DNA of 64,000 nt from Poriferisodalis sp965204125 (GTDB lineage: Bacteria > Actinomycetota > Acidimicrobiia > Acidimicrobiales > Poriferisodalaceae), in the NCBI RefSeq assembly GCF_965204125.1, contig NZ_OZ241968.1:1922001-1986000 (forward strand), read 5' to 3'. The notes beneath the pieces are model-generated. The model was not told the origin of the DNA, did not search any database, and saw only the letters and a program-made list of their open reading frames with translations. The position numbers were made by a program, and so were the translations under genes. Positions 8,092-17,056 of this stretch are shown one piece after another; the first letter of the stretch is position 1, and each line of letters opens with the position of its first letter.

Positions 8092-10916
8092 CTTTGGCCG
8101 GAGATATCTCCGGCCCTTCATTGAAGTCAGTTGCGGGCAGCCGCCGCGCAGCAAGCTGTGACTGCTTTGGCCGGAGATATCTCCGGCCCTTCATTGAAGT
8201 CGGCATCGAACGCGGCGACCTGCCCGTCAGCCAGGCGGCCTTTGGCCGGAGATATCTCCGGCCCTTCATTGAAGTCAGCTGCTTAGCTGCGCCGTCTCCT
8301 CTCGGTCTCTCGGCTTTGGCCGGAGATATCTCCGGCCCTTCATTGAAGTAGCAAGTAGCCGAACGTGCCGGTGGCGGCCACCAGGCTTTGGCCGGAGATA
8401 TCTCCGGCCCTTCATTGAAGTCGTGACTGTACCGCTAAGCGGTCGCGTCAGGGGCGGACTTTGGCCGGAGATATCTCCGGCCCTTCATTGAAGTAGGCGC
8501 AGGCCTTCGCCCTTGGTCAGCACGGGGCTGCCTTTGGCCGGAGATATCTCCGGCCCTTCATTGAAGTCGTGAAAGCCGTTGCGTCCTTCGCAGCGACTCT
8601 CGCGCCTTTGGCCGGAGATATCTCCGGCCCTTCATTGAAGTCCGCTCAGCCACTGGCTCGACCGGATGCACCACGCATCCTTTGGCCGGAGATATCTCCG
8701 GCCCTTCATTGAAGTTCCGAACGGGGGGCTGTAGATGATGGCGGCGGGGGGGTCCTTTGGCCGGAGATATCTCCGGCCCTTCATTGAAGTTCGCTGTTCT
8801 CGGCGGCGTCTCCGCCGGCGATGCGGGCTTTGGCCGGAGATATCTCCGGCCCTTCATTGAAGTCATGTCGGGGGGGTGCGCTCAGCGCCTATGCGTGCGC
8901 CTTTGGCCGGAGATATCTCCGGCCCTTCATTGAAGACCGGGTCCGGCTCGGCGGCGTAGGGGTCGGTGGGGGTCTTTGGCCGGAGATATCTCCGGCCCTT
9001 CATTGAAGAATCTCAGCCCACCGGTTCGTCTGCTCGTCGTAGCCGCTTTGGCCGGAGATATCTCCGGCCCTTCATTGAAGAACGTCACGCTCATGCGCGA
9101 AGAACCCAGCGGTGACCCTGCTTTGGCCGGAGATATCTCCGGCCCTTCATTGAAGACCCCGGTTCGGCCGCTTCCGCGAGTGCCAGGCACTCCTTTGGCC
9201 GGAGATATCTCCGGCCCTTCATTGAAGACAGGCAAGTGCCAGCTTCTCTACAGCCTCGATGCGCTCCTTTGGCCGGAGATATCTCCGGCCCTTCATTGAA
9301 GACGGAGCTGCGCGACGGTGGCCATGGCGGTCAGAGTAGCTTTGGCCGGAGATATCTCCGGCCCTTCATTGAAGAGGTGAAGCCCTGCGATCGCAGGACG
9401 GCGAGGCGCTCTTTGGCCGGAGATATCTCCGGCCCTTCATTGAAGAATGGCCGAGCGAGCGCACGCTGGCATAGACGAACGTCTTTGGCCGGAGATATCT
9501 CCGGCCCTTCATTGAAGATCGTCGTCGGTGGTTTGCATGAGCAGGCCGTTGTTCGCCTTTGGCCGGAGATATCTCCGGCCCTTCATTGAAGACGCTGAAT
9601 GTCCCTATGCAAATGCAAATCGCATAGCTTTGGCCGGAGATATCTCCGGCCCTTCATTGAAGAGGCTGTGCGGTCCTGCACGCTGGAGATGCCGATGCGG
9701 CCTTTGGCCGGAGATATCTCCGGCCCTTCATTGAAGACGTCGCACCCACCCGCAGCTACGAGACCGACACCGCCACTTTGGCCGGAGATATCTCCGGCCC
9801 TTCATTGAAGAAATGCGGTGCGGAGCCATGTGAGCCAATCGTCGGGGACCTTTGGCCGGAGATATCTCCGGCCCTTCATTGAAGGTGAACAGCAGTCGTG
9901 CGAGTGCCATGTCCGGAGATTCTTTGGCCGGAGATATCTCCGGCCCTTCATTGAAGGTGTGACCTGTTCGCGCGCCGCCTCGTAGCAGCGGACTTTGGCC
10001 GGAGATATCTCCGGCCCTTCATTGAAGGACTTCGTGGACATCGCCTTGACCTTCGAGAACTAGCTTTGGCCGGAGATATCTCCGGCCCTTCATTGAAGGA
10101 TGTGGATACGGTGATCGAGGTTGGGCCGGCGTTGATCCACTTTGGCCGGAGATATCTCCGGCCCTTCATTGAAGGCGACACTTCGTAGTCGAGCGGCTGG
10201 AACTCGGCGGGAGCTTTGGCCGGAGATATCTCCGGCCCTTCATTGAAGGTTCGAAGCATTCCGCCATTCGCCGGAGTGTGACCGCGACTTTGGCCGGAGA
10301 TATCTCCGGCCCTTCATTGAAGCGGCGACAAGCAGGATGCCTTCGAGGCTGGTGGTCAGCTTTGGCCGGAGATATCTCCGGCCCTTCATTGAAGCGATGT
10401 CTCTGCTGGGACTGCACACGACGACGCGCCGCCTTTGGCCGGAGATATCTCCGGCCCTTCATTGAAGCATGAGTTGGGCAACCGATACGGAAGCGAACCT
10501 GAAGCCCTTTGGCCGGAGATATCTCCGGCCCTTCATTGAAGCGGGAAGTCCACGAACGGCTCAGCCACAAGACCGGGGCCTTTGGCCGGAGATATCTTCG
10601 GCCCTTCATTGAAGTACGATGCGGCGGCGGCGCACCATCTCGCGCACCGAACTCGTCTGGCCGATCAGTTGGTCGGCCCTTCATTGAAGCAAGGCCACCA
10701 TCGGCACCGGCTCAGGCTCACCGGTCAAGGTTCGGCCGATCGAGTGATCGGCCCCTCATTGAAGCAGCAGGAAATTTCAGTTGGCGCCGTCGTAGCGGGC
10801 TTGGTTCGGCCGATCAGTTGGTCGGCCCTTCATTGAAGCGTGCCGAGCGGGTCATGGCAGTGGATCGTTGCGTCCAGGTTTGGCCGGTCTATTGAGGACC
10901 GGTCCTTCATTGAAGC
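8092..10916 (+). CRISPR. CRISPR array, 39 repeats and 38 spacers, type I-G
   Basis: Repeats recur every 71-76 bases. Each of the first 34 has the same 35 bases: CTTT, then the perfect 20-bp palindrome GGCCGGAGATATCTCCGGCC, then CTTCATTGAAG. A 36th base varies in blocks (T in repeats 1-11, A in 12-24, G in 25-30, C in 31-34, T in 35, C in 36-39), leaving spacers of 35-40 bases. Repeat 35 (from 10580) has one internal change, which turns a stem G-C pair into a G-U wobble. Repeats 36-39 (10655, 10730, 10804, 10878) are divergent. The palindrome gives a hairpin with an 8-bp stem and 4-base loop, suited to Cas6-like cutting by Csb2. The leader is next to cas2. I recognise no spacer target. Confidence 0.97.
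10655..10916 (+). repeat. Four leader-distal divergent CRISPR repeats
   Basis: The repeats at 10655, 10730, 10804 and 10878 begin with G instead of C and have a different stem. The first and third read GGCCGATC-AGTT-GGTCGGCC, the second GGCCGATC-GAGT-GATCGGCC, and the last (38 bases instead of 35) has GGCCGGTC, a 7-base loop and GACCGGTCC. In each, both arms changed together so that an 8-bp stem is kept, with at most one G-U pair. The 3' tail TCATTGAAG followed by C is kept in all four. These are the oldest repeats if acquisition was polarized. Confidence 0.92.
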
Positions 10917-10982
10917 GAGTCCTCGTCTTGGCATCTGGGTCCGCTTGACACGCCGCGACAGCGGCAGCAAGCGTCTCGGCGG

Positions 10983-12002
10983 CTATTCGGCGGGGAAGGG
11001 GAGCTGGAGCCACCACGGGCGACTGACGGCGTCGACGCGGGTCACCCATTTGACCCACCAGAAGCCGCGCCTGCCAGGGGCCACCAGCCGCACCGGGGCG
11101 CCGTGGCCCCGGCGCAGGGGCTCACCGCCGTAGCCGACCGCTAGGTACAGGTTGGCCGCGTCTCGAGCGGGGAAGAGGCGGCTGTAGCCGGTCAGCGATG
11201 TGATTTCCAGCGTTGGCGCGTCGGTGTCTCCCAGCAGCTCAGCCAGCGGCACTGCGTCCCACGACTGACGGCTCCACCATCCCCCAGTGCAGTCGAGGTC
11301 GGCGGTCAGCGGCGCGGCTCGGTCGTGGAGGGTCTGCAGCGGCACTGGCTCGCCTGCGACGGTGAGCTCCCAGTCTGAAGCGGCTACCCGGGGCGACCGG
11401 TCGTTGAGCCACATCGTTGTCGGCATCTCGGCGGGGTTGAACGAGCCGATCTCGTGCGAACCGGTGAATCGCCGGTTGTCGCCCACCACCAGTTGCTGGA
11501 TCCAGTACGCAGCTCCCGCGGCCGCCAATGCGATGCCCCCGCCGACGAATGCCCGGCGGTTGAGGTCGGCGATGCCGGGACGGCCCGGCCGGCTGACGAT
11601 GTGCCACACCAGCAGCGGGGCCACGAGCGCGACTAGCAGGACATGGGTCCACAGCGCCGACCAGTAGCCCACGCCGTGCCAGAGTCCAGTGGCGTGCAGC
11701 ACCCCGAGCCCGACGGTCGCGACAACGAGAGCGCCGAGCAGCATCGACAGCCACCGGGTGGCTCGACGGCGCTTCAGCCCGGTGCGCACCGAGCCCCGGA
11801 GCTTCGCCGGGGCCATCGCCAGCAGGCTCAAGCCGGCGACGGCGTGGGTGACGGTCAACCAGCGTGACCAGCCCGAACCCACGGCCCACGACGCCAGACC
11901 CGTCCCGACCGCGACGATCGCCGCAGCAGCCAGGAGCACATCGACCTGCCGGGCGGTGAGCCACGGGCCGCGTCTCACGTCATGTCGATCTGAGTCGGCC
12001 AC
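10983..12002 (-). CDS. Membrane-anchored molybdopterin-dependent oxidoreductase (sulfite-oxidase fold)
   Basis: A 339-residue protein with an N-terminal membrane part of about four helices (residues about 17-135, including AAAAIVAVGTGLASWAV and LLVALVAPLLVWHIV), a further hydrophobic stretch (FVGGGIALAAAGAAYWI), and a C-terminal Oxidored_molyb domain. The domain shows the conserved cysteine in LDCTGGWW, expected to bind the molybdenum, and GHGAPVRLVAPGRRGFWWVKW near the end, typical of the SuoX/YedY family. The electron donor is unknown; the membrane part could be a cytochrome b561-like or ferric-reductase-like anchor. It starts with GTG. It is transcribed toward the CRISPR array, whose last repeat ends 67 bases away. 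The roughly 200 bases upstream (12003-12208) show nothing I can assign. Confidence 0.72.
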   Translation of the reverse strand: MADSDRHDVRRGPWLTARQVDVLLAAAAIVAVGTGLASWAVGSGWSRWLTVTHAVAGLSLLAMAPAKLRGSVRTGLKRRRATRWLSMLLGALVVATVGLGVLHATGLWHGVGYWSALWTHVLLVALVAPLLVWHIVSRPGRPGIADLNRRAFVGGGIALAAAGAAYWIQQLVVGDNRRFTGSHEIGSFNPAEMPTTMWLNDRSPRVAASDWELTVAGEPVPLQTLHDRAAPLTADLDCTGGWWSRQSWDAVPLAELLGDTDAPTLEITSLTGYSRLFPARDAANLYLAVGYGGEPLRRGHGAPVRLVAPGRRGFWWVKWVTRVDAVSRPWWLQLPFPAE

Positions 12003-12208
12003 CGCGCCCTCGGAGGTCTCGGCGAACTCATCGCTCCATCATGTCTGTCGGCGAGGCCATTGCGGCCCGCCCGCAGCGCGCTCGATGATCCCGGCGACGA
12101 GTGCATCCATCATGTGGCTCGCACCGGTCCGGCGCTGGAGCTAGCCGACCGGGGTGGCGGCAGCGAGCCCGCCGCCACCCCGAATCGGTCTGGTGGGCGT
12201 GCGAGCGG

Positions 12209-13333
12209 CTACTCGCCGCCCTCAAGCAGCACGACCGGGATCCGCTCCCAGTCATCGCCCACGACATCGACGCCGGCGTCCCGCAGATTCGCGACCGCCG
12301 CCTCGGCGATGTCGGTGCGGTAGGCACCCTCATCGGGCTCAGCGGCCAGGATGCCCTCGCTGGTGGCCACATCAACCGTCTGTGCCCACAGGTCGGCATC
12401 CATGATGCCCGCACCCAACGGCGACGGCCAGATCAGCGCGCTGATCTCGTTCATCTGCCACGTCTGGTGCGACTGGCCCAGCGTCGGGACATTGTCGAGC
12501 ACGATCTGCACGCACTCTTCGGTGTTGTCCCGGCAGTGGATCCAGCCGCGCAGCGACGCCTCCACGAACCGGACCGCCGCGTCGTAGTACGCAGGATCGT
12601 CATCGAGGCGGTCGGCATCAGCCCACAGGGCGTCCTGGAGCATCGCCGTGCCCTCGTCGTTCCAGTCGATGATGTTGAGATCGGACGGCTGGTAGAGCTC
12701 ACCGGTGGCAGGGTTGACCGTCTCGAGCACTTGCGCGTACTCGTTGTAGATCATCGCCTGCGCCGCATCGATCTCTCCGGAGATCAGCGCCAGCATGTCG
12801 AAGTTCTGCTGCACCAGCTGGATGTCGGAGTCCGGATCCAGCCCGCTGCGACGCAGCCCGGCCAGCAGCTCGAATTCGTTGCCGAATCCCCAGTTGCCCA
12901 CGGTGCGGCCTTCGAGGTCGGCCACCGAGTTGATGCCGGAGTCCACGAAGGACACCTGCAAGGTGGCGCTTCGCTGGAACACCTGAGCAATGTTGGTGAT
13001 GTTGGCGCCCTCTTCTCGTGGCACAAGGCCCCTCGGCACCCACGAAACTGCGAATTCCGCGGCACCCGAGTCGAGCACCGAGGCCGGCACGATGTCGACG
13101 CCGCCCTCGAGGATGGTCACGTCGAGCCCGACGTCTTCGTAGAAGCCGAGCGCCTGCGCCGCGTAGTAGCCGGCGAACTGTGCCTGCGTGAACCACTGCA
13201 ACTGCAGCGACACCTCGGAGATGGGCTCGAATTCGGGCTCATCTGCGTCGTCGCCGCCGGTGCACGCCGCGGCTAGCAAGCCGAGCGCCAGCAGCGGCGC
13301 CAGCGTCCGGATCAGTGTTTTTCTTACCTTCAT
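12209..13333 (-). CDS. ABC transporter substrate-binding lipoprotein, NMT1/ThiY-like
   Basis: A 374-residue binding protein. Start ATG 13333 is chosen because a G-rich ribosome-binding site lies directly upstream; the lipoprotein signal follows (LAPLLALGLLAAACTGG, with the lipobox Cys). The mature part opens with SLQLQWFTQAQFAGYYAAQALGFYEDVGLDVTI, the hallmark of NMT1/THI5-like proteins that bind pyrimidine-type or related small cyclic ligands. It is the last gene of the operon that encodes two permeases, an ATPase, a dihydropyrimidinase and a beta-ureidopropionase, so a pyrimidine, hydantoin or similar cyclic ureide is the likely ligand. That substrate is inferred from neighbours, not from ligand-contact residues. 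Confidence 0.82.
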   Translation of the reverse strand: MKVRKTLIRTLAPLLALGLLAAACTGGDDADEPEFEPISEVSLQLQWFTQAQFAGYYAAQALGFYEDVGLDVTILEGGVDIVPASVLDSGAAEFAVSWVPRGLVPREEGANITNIAQVFQRSATLQVSFVDSGINSVADLEGRTVGNWGFGNEFELLAGLRRSGLDPDSDIQLVQQNFDMLALISGEIDAAQAMIYNEYAQVLETVNPATGELYQPSDLNIIDWNDEGTAMLQDALWADADRLDDDPAYYDAAVRFVEASLRGWIHCRDNTEECVQIVLDNVPTLGQSHQTWQMNEISALIWPSPLGAGIMDADLWAQTVDVATSEGILAAEPDEGAYRTDIAEAAVANLRDAGVDVVGDDWERIPVVLLEGGE

Positions 13334-13385
13334 ATTTTCCCCCCGTGTTGGGATACCCAATGGGCGCTCACGCCCAAGGTCAAGG

Positions 13386-14168
13386 TCATGTCGCCCTCCT
13401 TGCTGCGAAGTACCACGGCATGACGAGCCGTTCGAGCACGACAGCGATCGCGTAGAGGCCGATGCCCACCAGCGAGCCGGCCAGAACGGCCGCCCAGGCG
13501 TCGTCGTAGCGGGTCAGGCCGGCCGAGTTGGTGATGATGTTGCCCAAAGCGTCCTGGCGGCCGCCGAAGTACTCGGCCACGATGGCGGCGATCACCGCCA
13601 GCGAGGTCGCCAGCTTGAGCGCCGTGAAGAAGTACGGCATCGCGTTCGGAATGCGCACCTCGCGCATGATCCGCCACTTGCCGGCGCCGTAGGACTCCAT
13701 GAGCTCGATCTGGCTGGGCTCGACCTGCCCCAGCCCTCTGGTCGTGTTGATGAAGACCGGGAAGAAAACCAGCACCACCACGACGGCTTGGTTGGATCGG
13801 GGCGACAGGATCCCGAACCAGGCGTTGAAGATGGGCGCCAGGGCGATGATCGGCACCGCATTGATCGCCACGGCCAGCGGTGTCAACGTCTCGTGCGCCG
13901 ATCGGAACGCGGTCACGAGCACTGCCGCCAATGCACCTACCACCACGCCGGCGATCAAGCCGGTGACGATGATGAATCCCGTGATGCCCGTCGCAGTCGA
14001 GATCGTGTCGAAGTCGCCGAACAGGGCGCTGACGATGCGCGAGGGCGGCGGCAGCACGAAGCCGTCGGGATTCAGCACGGCCAGCAGGGCTTCCCAACAG
14101 CCGAACATGATCGCCGCTGCCACCACCGGGGGCAGCCATGCGCGCAGCACAGCCTTCGCGGCGGTCAC
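13386..14168 (-). CDS. ABC transporter permease (BPD family), first of two
   Basis: A 260-residue permease of the SsuC/ThiX type with about six hydrophobic segments (for example VVAAAIMFGCWEALLAV and IIVTGLIAGVVVGALAAVLV). The cytoplasmic coupling loop is visible as ELMESYGAGKWRIMREVRIPNAMPYFFTALKL, close to the EAA consensus. Its start overlaps the stop of the ATPase gene by 4 bases. With the second permease at 14950 it probably forms a heterodimeric channel. Confidence 0.85.
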   Translation of the reverse strand: MTAAKAVLRAWLPPVVAAAIMFGCWEALLAVLNPDGFVLPPPSRIVSALFGDFDTISTATGITGFIIVTGLIAGVVVGALAAVLVTAFRSAHETLTPLAVAINAVPIIALAPIFNAWFGILSPRSNQAVVVVLVFFPVFINTTRGLGQVEPSQIELMESYGAGKWRIMREVRIPNAMPYFFTALKLATSLAVIAAIVAEYFGGRQDALGNIITNSAGLTRYDDAWAAVLAGSLVGIGLYAIAVVLERLVMPWYFAARRAT

Positions 14169-14953
14169 GAGGCGTGGTCTCCTCGCAGCGCGTTACGCAC
14201 TGCGGTCACGTTGGCGAAGTACTCCGGATGGTCGCGGGTGGCCTCGCTGCGCTCGCCCAGGTCGGTGTCGATGATCGCCGAGATCCTGCCCGGTCGGGGC
14301 GACATCACCACGACCCTCGTGGACAGGAACACCGCCTCGCTGATGGAATGCGTCACGAAGATCACCGTGGTCTGCGTCTCAGTCCAGATCCGCAGCAACT
14401 CGTTCTGCATGTGCTCGCGGGTCATTTCGTCGAGTGCGCCGAACGGTTCGTCCATCAGCAGCAGCTTTGGGTCGAACGACATCGCTCTGGCGATGGCGAC
14501 GCGCTGCTGCATGCCACCCGACAGCTCCGCGGGATGGTGCCGAGCGAATTCGCTCAGCTTCACCAGGTCGAGCATCTCGGCCGATCGCTGCCGCCGGTCG
14601 GCCGCTTTCCAGCCCATCAGCTCGAGCGGCAGCTCGATGTTGCGCGACACGTTGCGCCAGTCGAACAGTCCGGCCCGCTGGAACACCATCGAGTAGTCGC
14701 GGTCGAGCCGGGCCCGGTCTGCCGTCTTGCCGTTGACGCTGACAGAGCCGTCGGTCACGTCGGTCAGCGCAGCGATCAGCCGCAGCAAGGTGCTCTTGCC
14801 GCAACCCGACGGGCCGATCAACGTGACGAACTCTCCCGAGGCGATGCGCAGATCGATGCCGGTCAGTGCATTCACCTCGTTGGACCGACCCGGGTTGAAC
14901 ACCTTGCCCACGCCGTCCAATTCGACGGCTGCGACATCGGGCGCGATGTTCAT
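14165..14953 (-). CDS. ABC transporter ATPase, nitrate/taurine/thiamine-precursor type
   Basis: A 262-residue nucleotide-binding subunit with Walker A GPSGCGKST, signature LSGGMQQRVAIARAM, Walker B LLLMDEPFGALDEMTRE and the switch histidine in FVTHSISEAVFLSTRVVVM. The order and sequence match the SsuB/TauB/ThiZ group, which pairs with NMT1-type binding proteins. It overlaps both flanking permease genes by 4 bases (ATGA-type), so the three membrane-complex genes are tightly coupled. Confidence 0.9.
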   Translation of the reverse strand: MNIAPDVAAVELDGVGKVFNPGRSNEVNALTGIDLRIASGEFVTLIGPSGCGKSTLLRLIAALTDVTDGSVSVNGKTADRARLDRDYSMVFQRAGLFDWRNVSRNIELPLELMGWKAADRRQRSAEMLDLVKLSEFARHHPAELSGGMQQRVAIARAMSFDPKLLLMDEPFGALDEMTREHMQNELLRIWTETQTTVIFVTHSISEAVFLSTRVVVMSPRPGRISAIIDTDLGERSEATRDHPEYFANVTAVRNALRGDHAS

Positions 14954-15978
14954 GTCACAGCCTCACGGCCCTTGCGTCCCACCAGCGCGTACTCCACCGT
15001 CGAGATCACCACGAACACGAAGATCCCCAATGCGGCCGCGCCGAGCACAGCGACATAGAGGCGCTCGGGTCCTGTCGTGTAGCGCTGGGCTTCGAGCAGC
15101 ACCCGGCGGCCGAGCCCGCCCTTCACGCCAGCGGAGATCTCGCCGACGATGGCACCTACCACGCTTGCGGTCGCCGCGATCTTGAACGCGGCAAACAGGT
15201 ATGGCAGCGATGCCGGCAGGCGCAGCCGCCACAGGGTCTGTCCCCAAGGCGCGGCGTAGGAATCCATCAACTCGAGATTCTCGGGTCGGGGCGACTGCAG
15301 GCCCCGCAGGCCGTTGATCGTCACCGGGAAGAACGTCAAGTACGTGGCGATGATCGACACCGACATCCAGTCCTGCCATTCGAATGGCAGGAAATCGAAG
15401 CTCTTGCGTCCCCAGATCACGATGATGGGAGCGATCGCGATCAGCGGGATCGTTTGGCTGGCGATGACGTGGGGCACCAGCGCTCGCTCCAAGCGCCCTG
15501 AGGTGGTGAGCGCGATGGCGATGCCCAGACCCACCACGACCCCGATTGCGAAACCGACCGCCGCTTCGCGCAGCGTGAACGCTGCTTCGCCGGCGATGAT
15601 CGTCCAGAAGGCGTCGCCGGTGCCTCGCGGCTCCTCGAAGATCCCCGCGAGTATGTCGAGCACCGGCGGCATCTTGAGGTCGGTGGTCTCCGGCAGGAAC
15701 GACCCGATCAGCAGCCATCCGGACTGGGCGTCGTCGATGGCGGTGCCGAATGCCTTGTAGGCGGTGTACGCCAGGCCCAGCAGGCACACGAAAGCGGCCA
15801 ATACGACGACTTGGCGAATGATGCGGCGGGTGCGTGCTCGGCGACGCTCGCGCGCAGCTTGCAAGCGAATGAACTGGTCGCGGACGATCGGGTCGTCGCT
15901 CTCTGGCGGGCCGGCTCCCGGGGAATGCGCCGGGGAAGGCGCCAATGAATGCGATGGTGGAGCGGTCTCTGCTTGCAC
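14950..15978 (-). CDS. ABC transporter permease (BPD family), second of two, N-terminally extended
   Basis: A 342-residue permease with an extra hydrophilic N-terminus of about 60 residues rich in Pro, Ser and Arg (ending ERRRARTRRIIRQ) before the first membrane helix VVVLAAFVCLLGLAYTAY. The EAA-like loop is ELMDSYAAPWGQTLWRLRLPASLPYLFAAFKIA. It is expected to pair with the permease at 13386. The upstream LLM gene ends 10 bases before it, in the same operon. The function of the cytoplasmic extension is not evident. Confidence 0.83.
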   Translation of the reverse strand: MQAETAPPSHSLAPSPAHSPGAGPPESDDPIVRDQFIRLQAARERRRARTRRIIRQVVVLAAFVCLLGLAYTAYKAFGTAIDDAQSGWLLIGSFLPETTDLKMPPVLDILAGIFEEPRGTGDAFWTIIAGEAAFTLREAAVGFAIGVVVGLGIAIALTTSGRLERALVPHVIASQTIPLIAIAPIIVIWGRKSFDFLPFEWQDWMSVSIIATYLTFFPVTINGLRGLQSPRPENLELMDSYAAPWGQTLWRLRLPASLPYLFAAFKIAATASVVGAIVGEISAGVKGGLGRRVLLEAQRYTTGPERLYVAVLGAAALGIFVFVVISTVEYALVGRKGREAVT

Positions 15979-15988
15979 GGCTCGCCAG

Positions 15989-16990
15989 TCAGGTCGCGAG
16001 CGCCGGAATGATCCGCTGGCCGTAGGCGTTCAGGGTCTCGTCCTTGGCATCGTGCATCAGGTAGATGGCGAACTGGTCCACGCCGAGATCTCGCAGCTCG
16101 CGCAGGCGCGAGACATGGTTGCTGGCGTCGCCGAGTATGCAGAACCGGTCGATCACCTCATCGGGCACGAAGTCGGTGTGGACGTTGCCTGCCTTTCCAT
16201 GCTCGGCGTAGTCGTAGCCCTCGCGCCCAGCGATGTAGTCGGTGAGGGCTTGGGGCACCGCGCCCCCGGTGTCGCCGTACCGCTCGACGAGATCGGCCAC
16301 GTGATTGCCGACCATGCCGCCGAACCACCGGCACTGGTCGCGTTGGTGGGCAAGGTTGTCACCGACATAGGCGGGCGCCGCCACACAGATGTACAGGTCG
16401 TCGGGGTTCCGTCCGGCGTCGGCCGCAGCCCGGCGGACGGCGGCGACGGTCCACTCGGTGATCTGGGGATCGGCAAGCTGCAGGATGAACCCGTCGGCCT
16501 GCTCGCCGCAGAGTTGCAGCGCCTTCGGTCCGTACGCGGCCATCCAGATGTCGAGCCGGCTGCCCGACGACCACGGGATCTGCTGGCGGGTGCCGTTGTA
16601 GGTCACCTCGCATCCTTCGGCCAACCCCTTGATGACCGTCATCGACTCCGACAGCGTGGCCAGGCTGGTGGGACGGTGTCCCAGCACTCGCATAGCCGAG
16701 TCGCCCCGGCCGATGCCGCACACCGTCCGGTTGCCGAACATGTCGTTGAGCGTCGCGAACAGCGATGCCGTGACCGTCCAGTTCCGGGTTCCCGGATTGG
16801 TGACCATCGGGCCGACAATCATTCGGTTCGTGGCCGACAGCATCTGGCTGTAGATCACGTAGGGCTCTTGCCACAGCACGTGGCTGTCGAAGGTCCACCC
16901 GTAGTCGAACCCCAGCGTCTCGGCTCGCTGGGCGAGATCCACCACTCGCCACGCGGGCGGATCGGTCTGAAGAACAACGCCAAAATCCAT
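15989..16990 (-). CDS. LLM-class flavin/F420-dependent oxidoreductase in a pyrimidine-degradation operon
   Basis: A 333-residue protein of the luciferase-like fold, starting MDFGVVLQTDPPAW with the family segments LAQRAETLGFDYGWTFDSHV, VCGIGRGDSAMRVLGH and SRLDIWMAAYGPKALQLCGEQADGFIL. Such proteins use F420 or reduced FMN; which one cannot be read from the sequence. It is located between the transporter and the dihydropyrimidinase gene, so it probably acts on the same substrate class. It could be a reductase for the ring or, by analogy with RutA (also an LLM protein acting on uracil), an oxygenase. The reaction is unknown. Confidence 0.8.
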   Translation of the reverse strand: MDFGVVLQTDPPAWRVVDLAQRAETLGFDYGWTFDSHVLWQEPYVIYSQMLSATNRMIVGPMVTNPGTRNWTVTASLFATLNDMFGNRTVCGIGRGDSAMRVLGHRPTSLATLSESMTVIKGLAEGCEVTYNGTRQQIPWSSGSRLDIWMAAYGPKALQLCGEQADGFILQLADPQITEWTVAAVRRAAADAGRNPDDLYICVAAPAYVGDNLAHQRDQCRWFGGMVGNHVADLVERYGDTGGAVPQALTDYIAGREGYDYAEHGKAGNVHTDFVPDEVIDRFCILGDASNHVSRLRELRDLGVDQFAIYLMHDAKDETLNAYGQRIIPALAT

Positions 16991-17056
16991 GTTCTCAGTC
17001 CCCCGATCCGTTCCGCTGCCCGAACGCTCCGTTGCGTCGGGCCATGGTGATGCCCC

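Noticed and set aside
10616..10654. PAM-derived origin for the variable 36th repeat base in each spacer separately
   Set aside because: A per-spacer origin would not give runs of 11, 13 and 6 identical bases in order; inheritance through the repeat explains it better.
8010..10895. Many open frames of 60-170 codons on both strands across 8010-10895, giving proteins with repeated LAGDISGPSLK or FNEGPEISPAK segments
   Set aside because: They are translations of the CRISPR repeats, whose length and lack of stop codons keep frames open. Spacers are unrelated to each other, and there are no ribosome sites or coding pattern.
12101..13276. A 391-codon plus-strand open frame opposite the ABC binding protein
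   Set aside because: It is antisense to a clear lipoprotein gene, is rich in His/Arg/Asp as expected from high-GC antisense frames, and matches no family.
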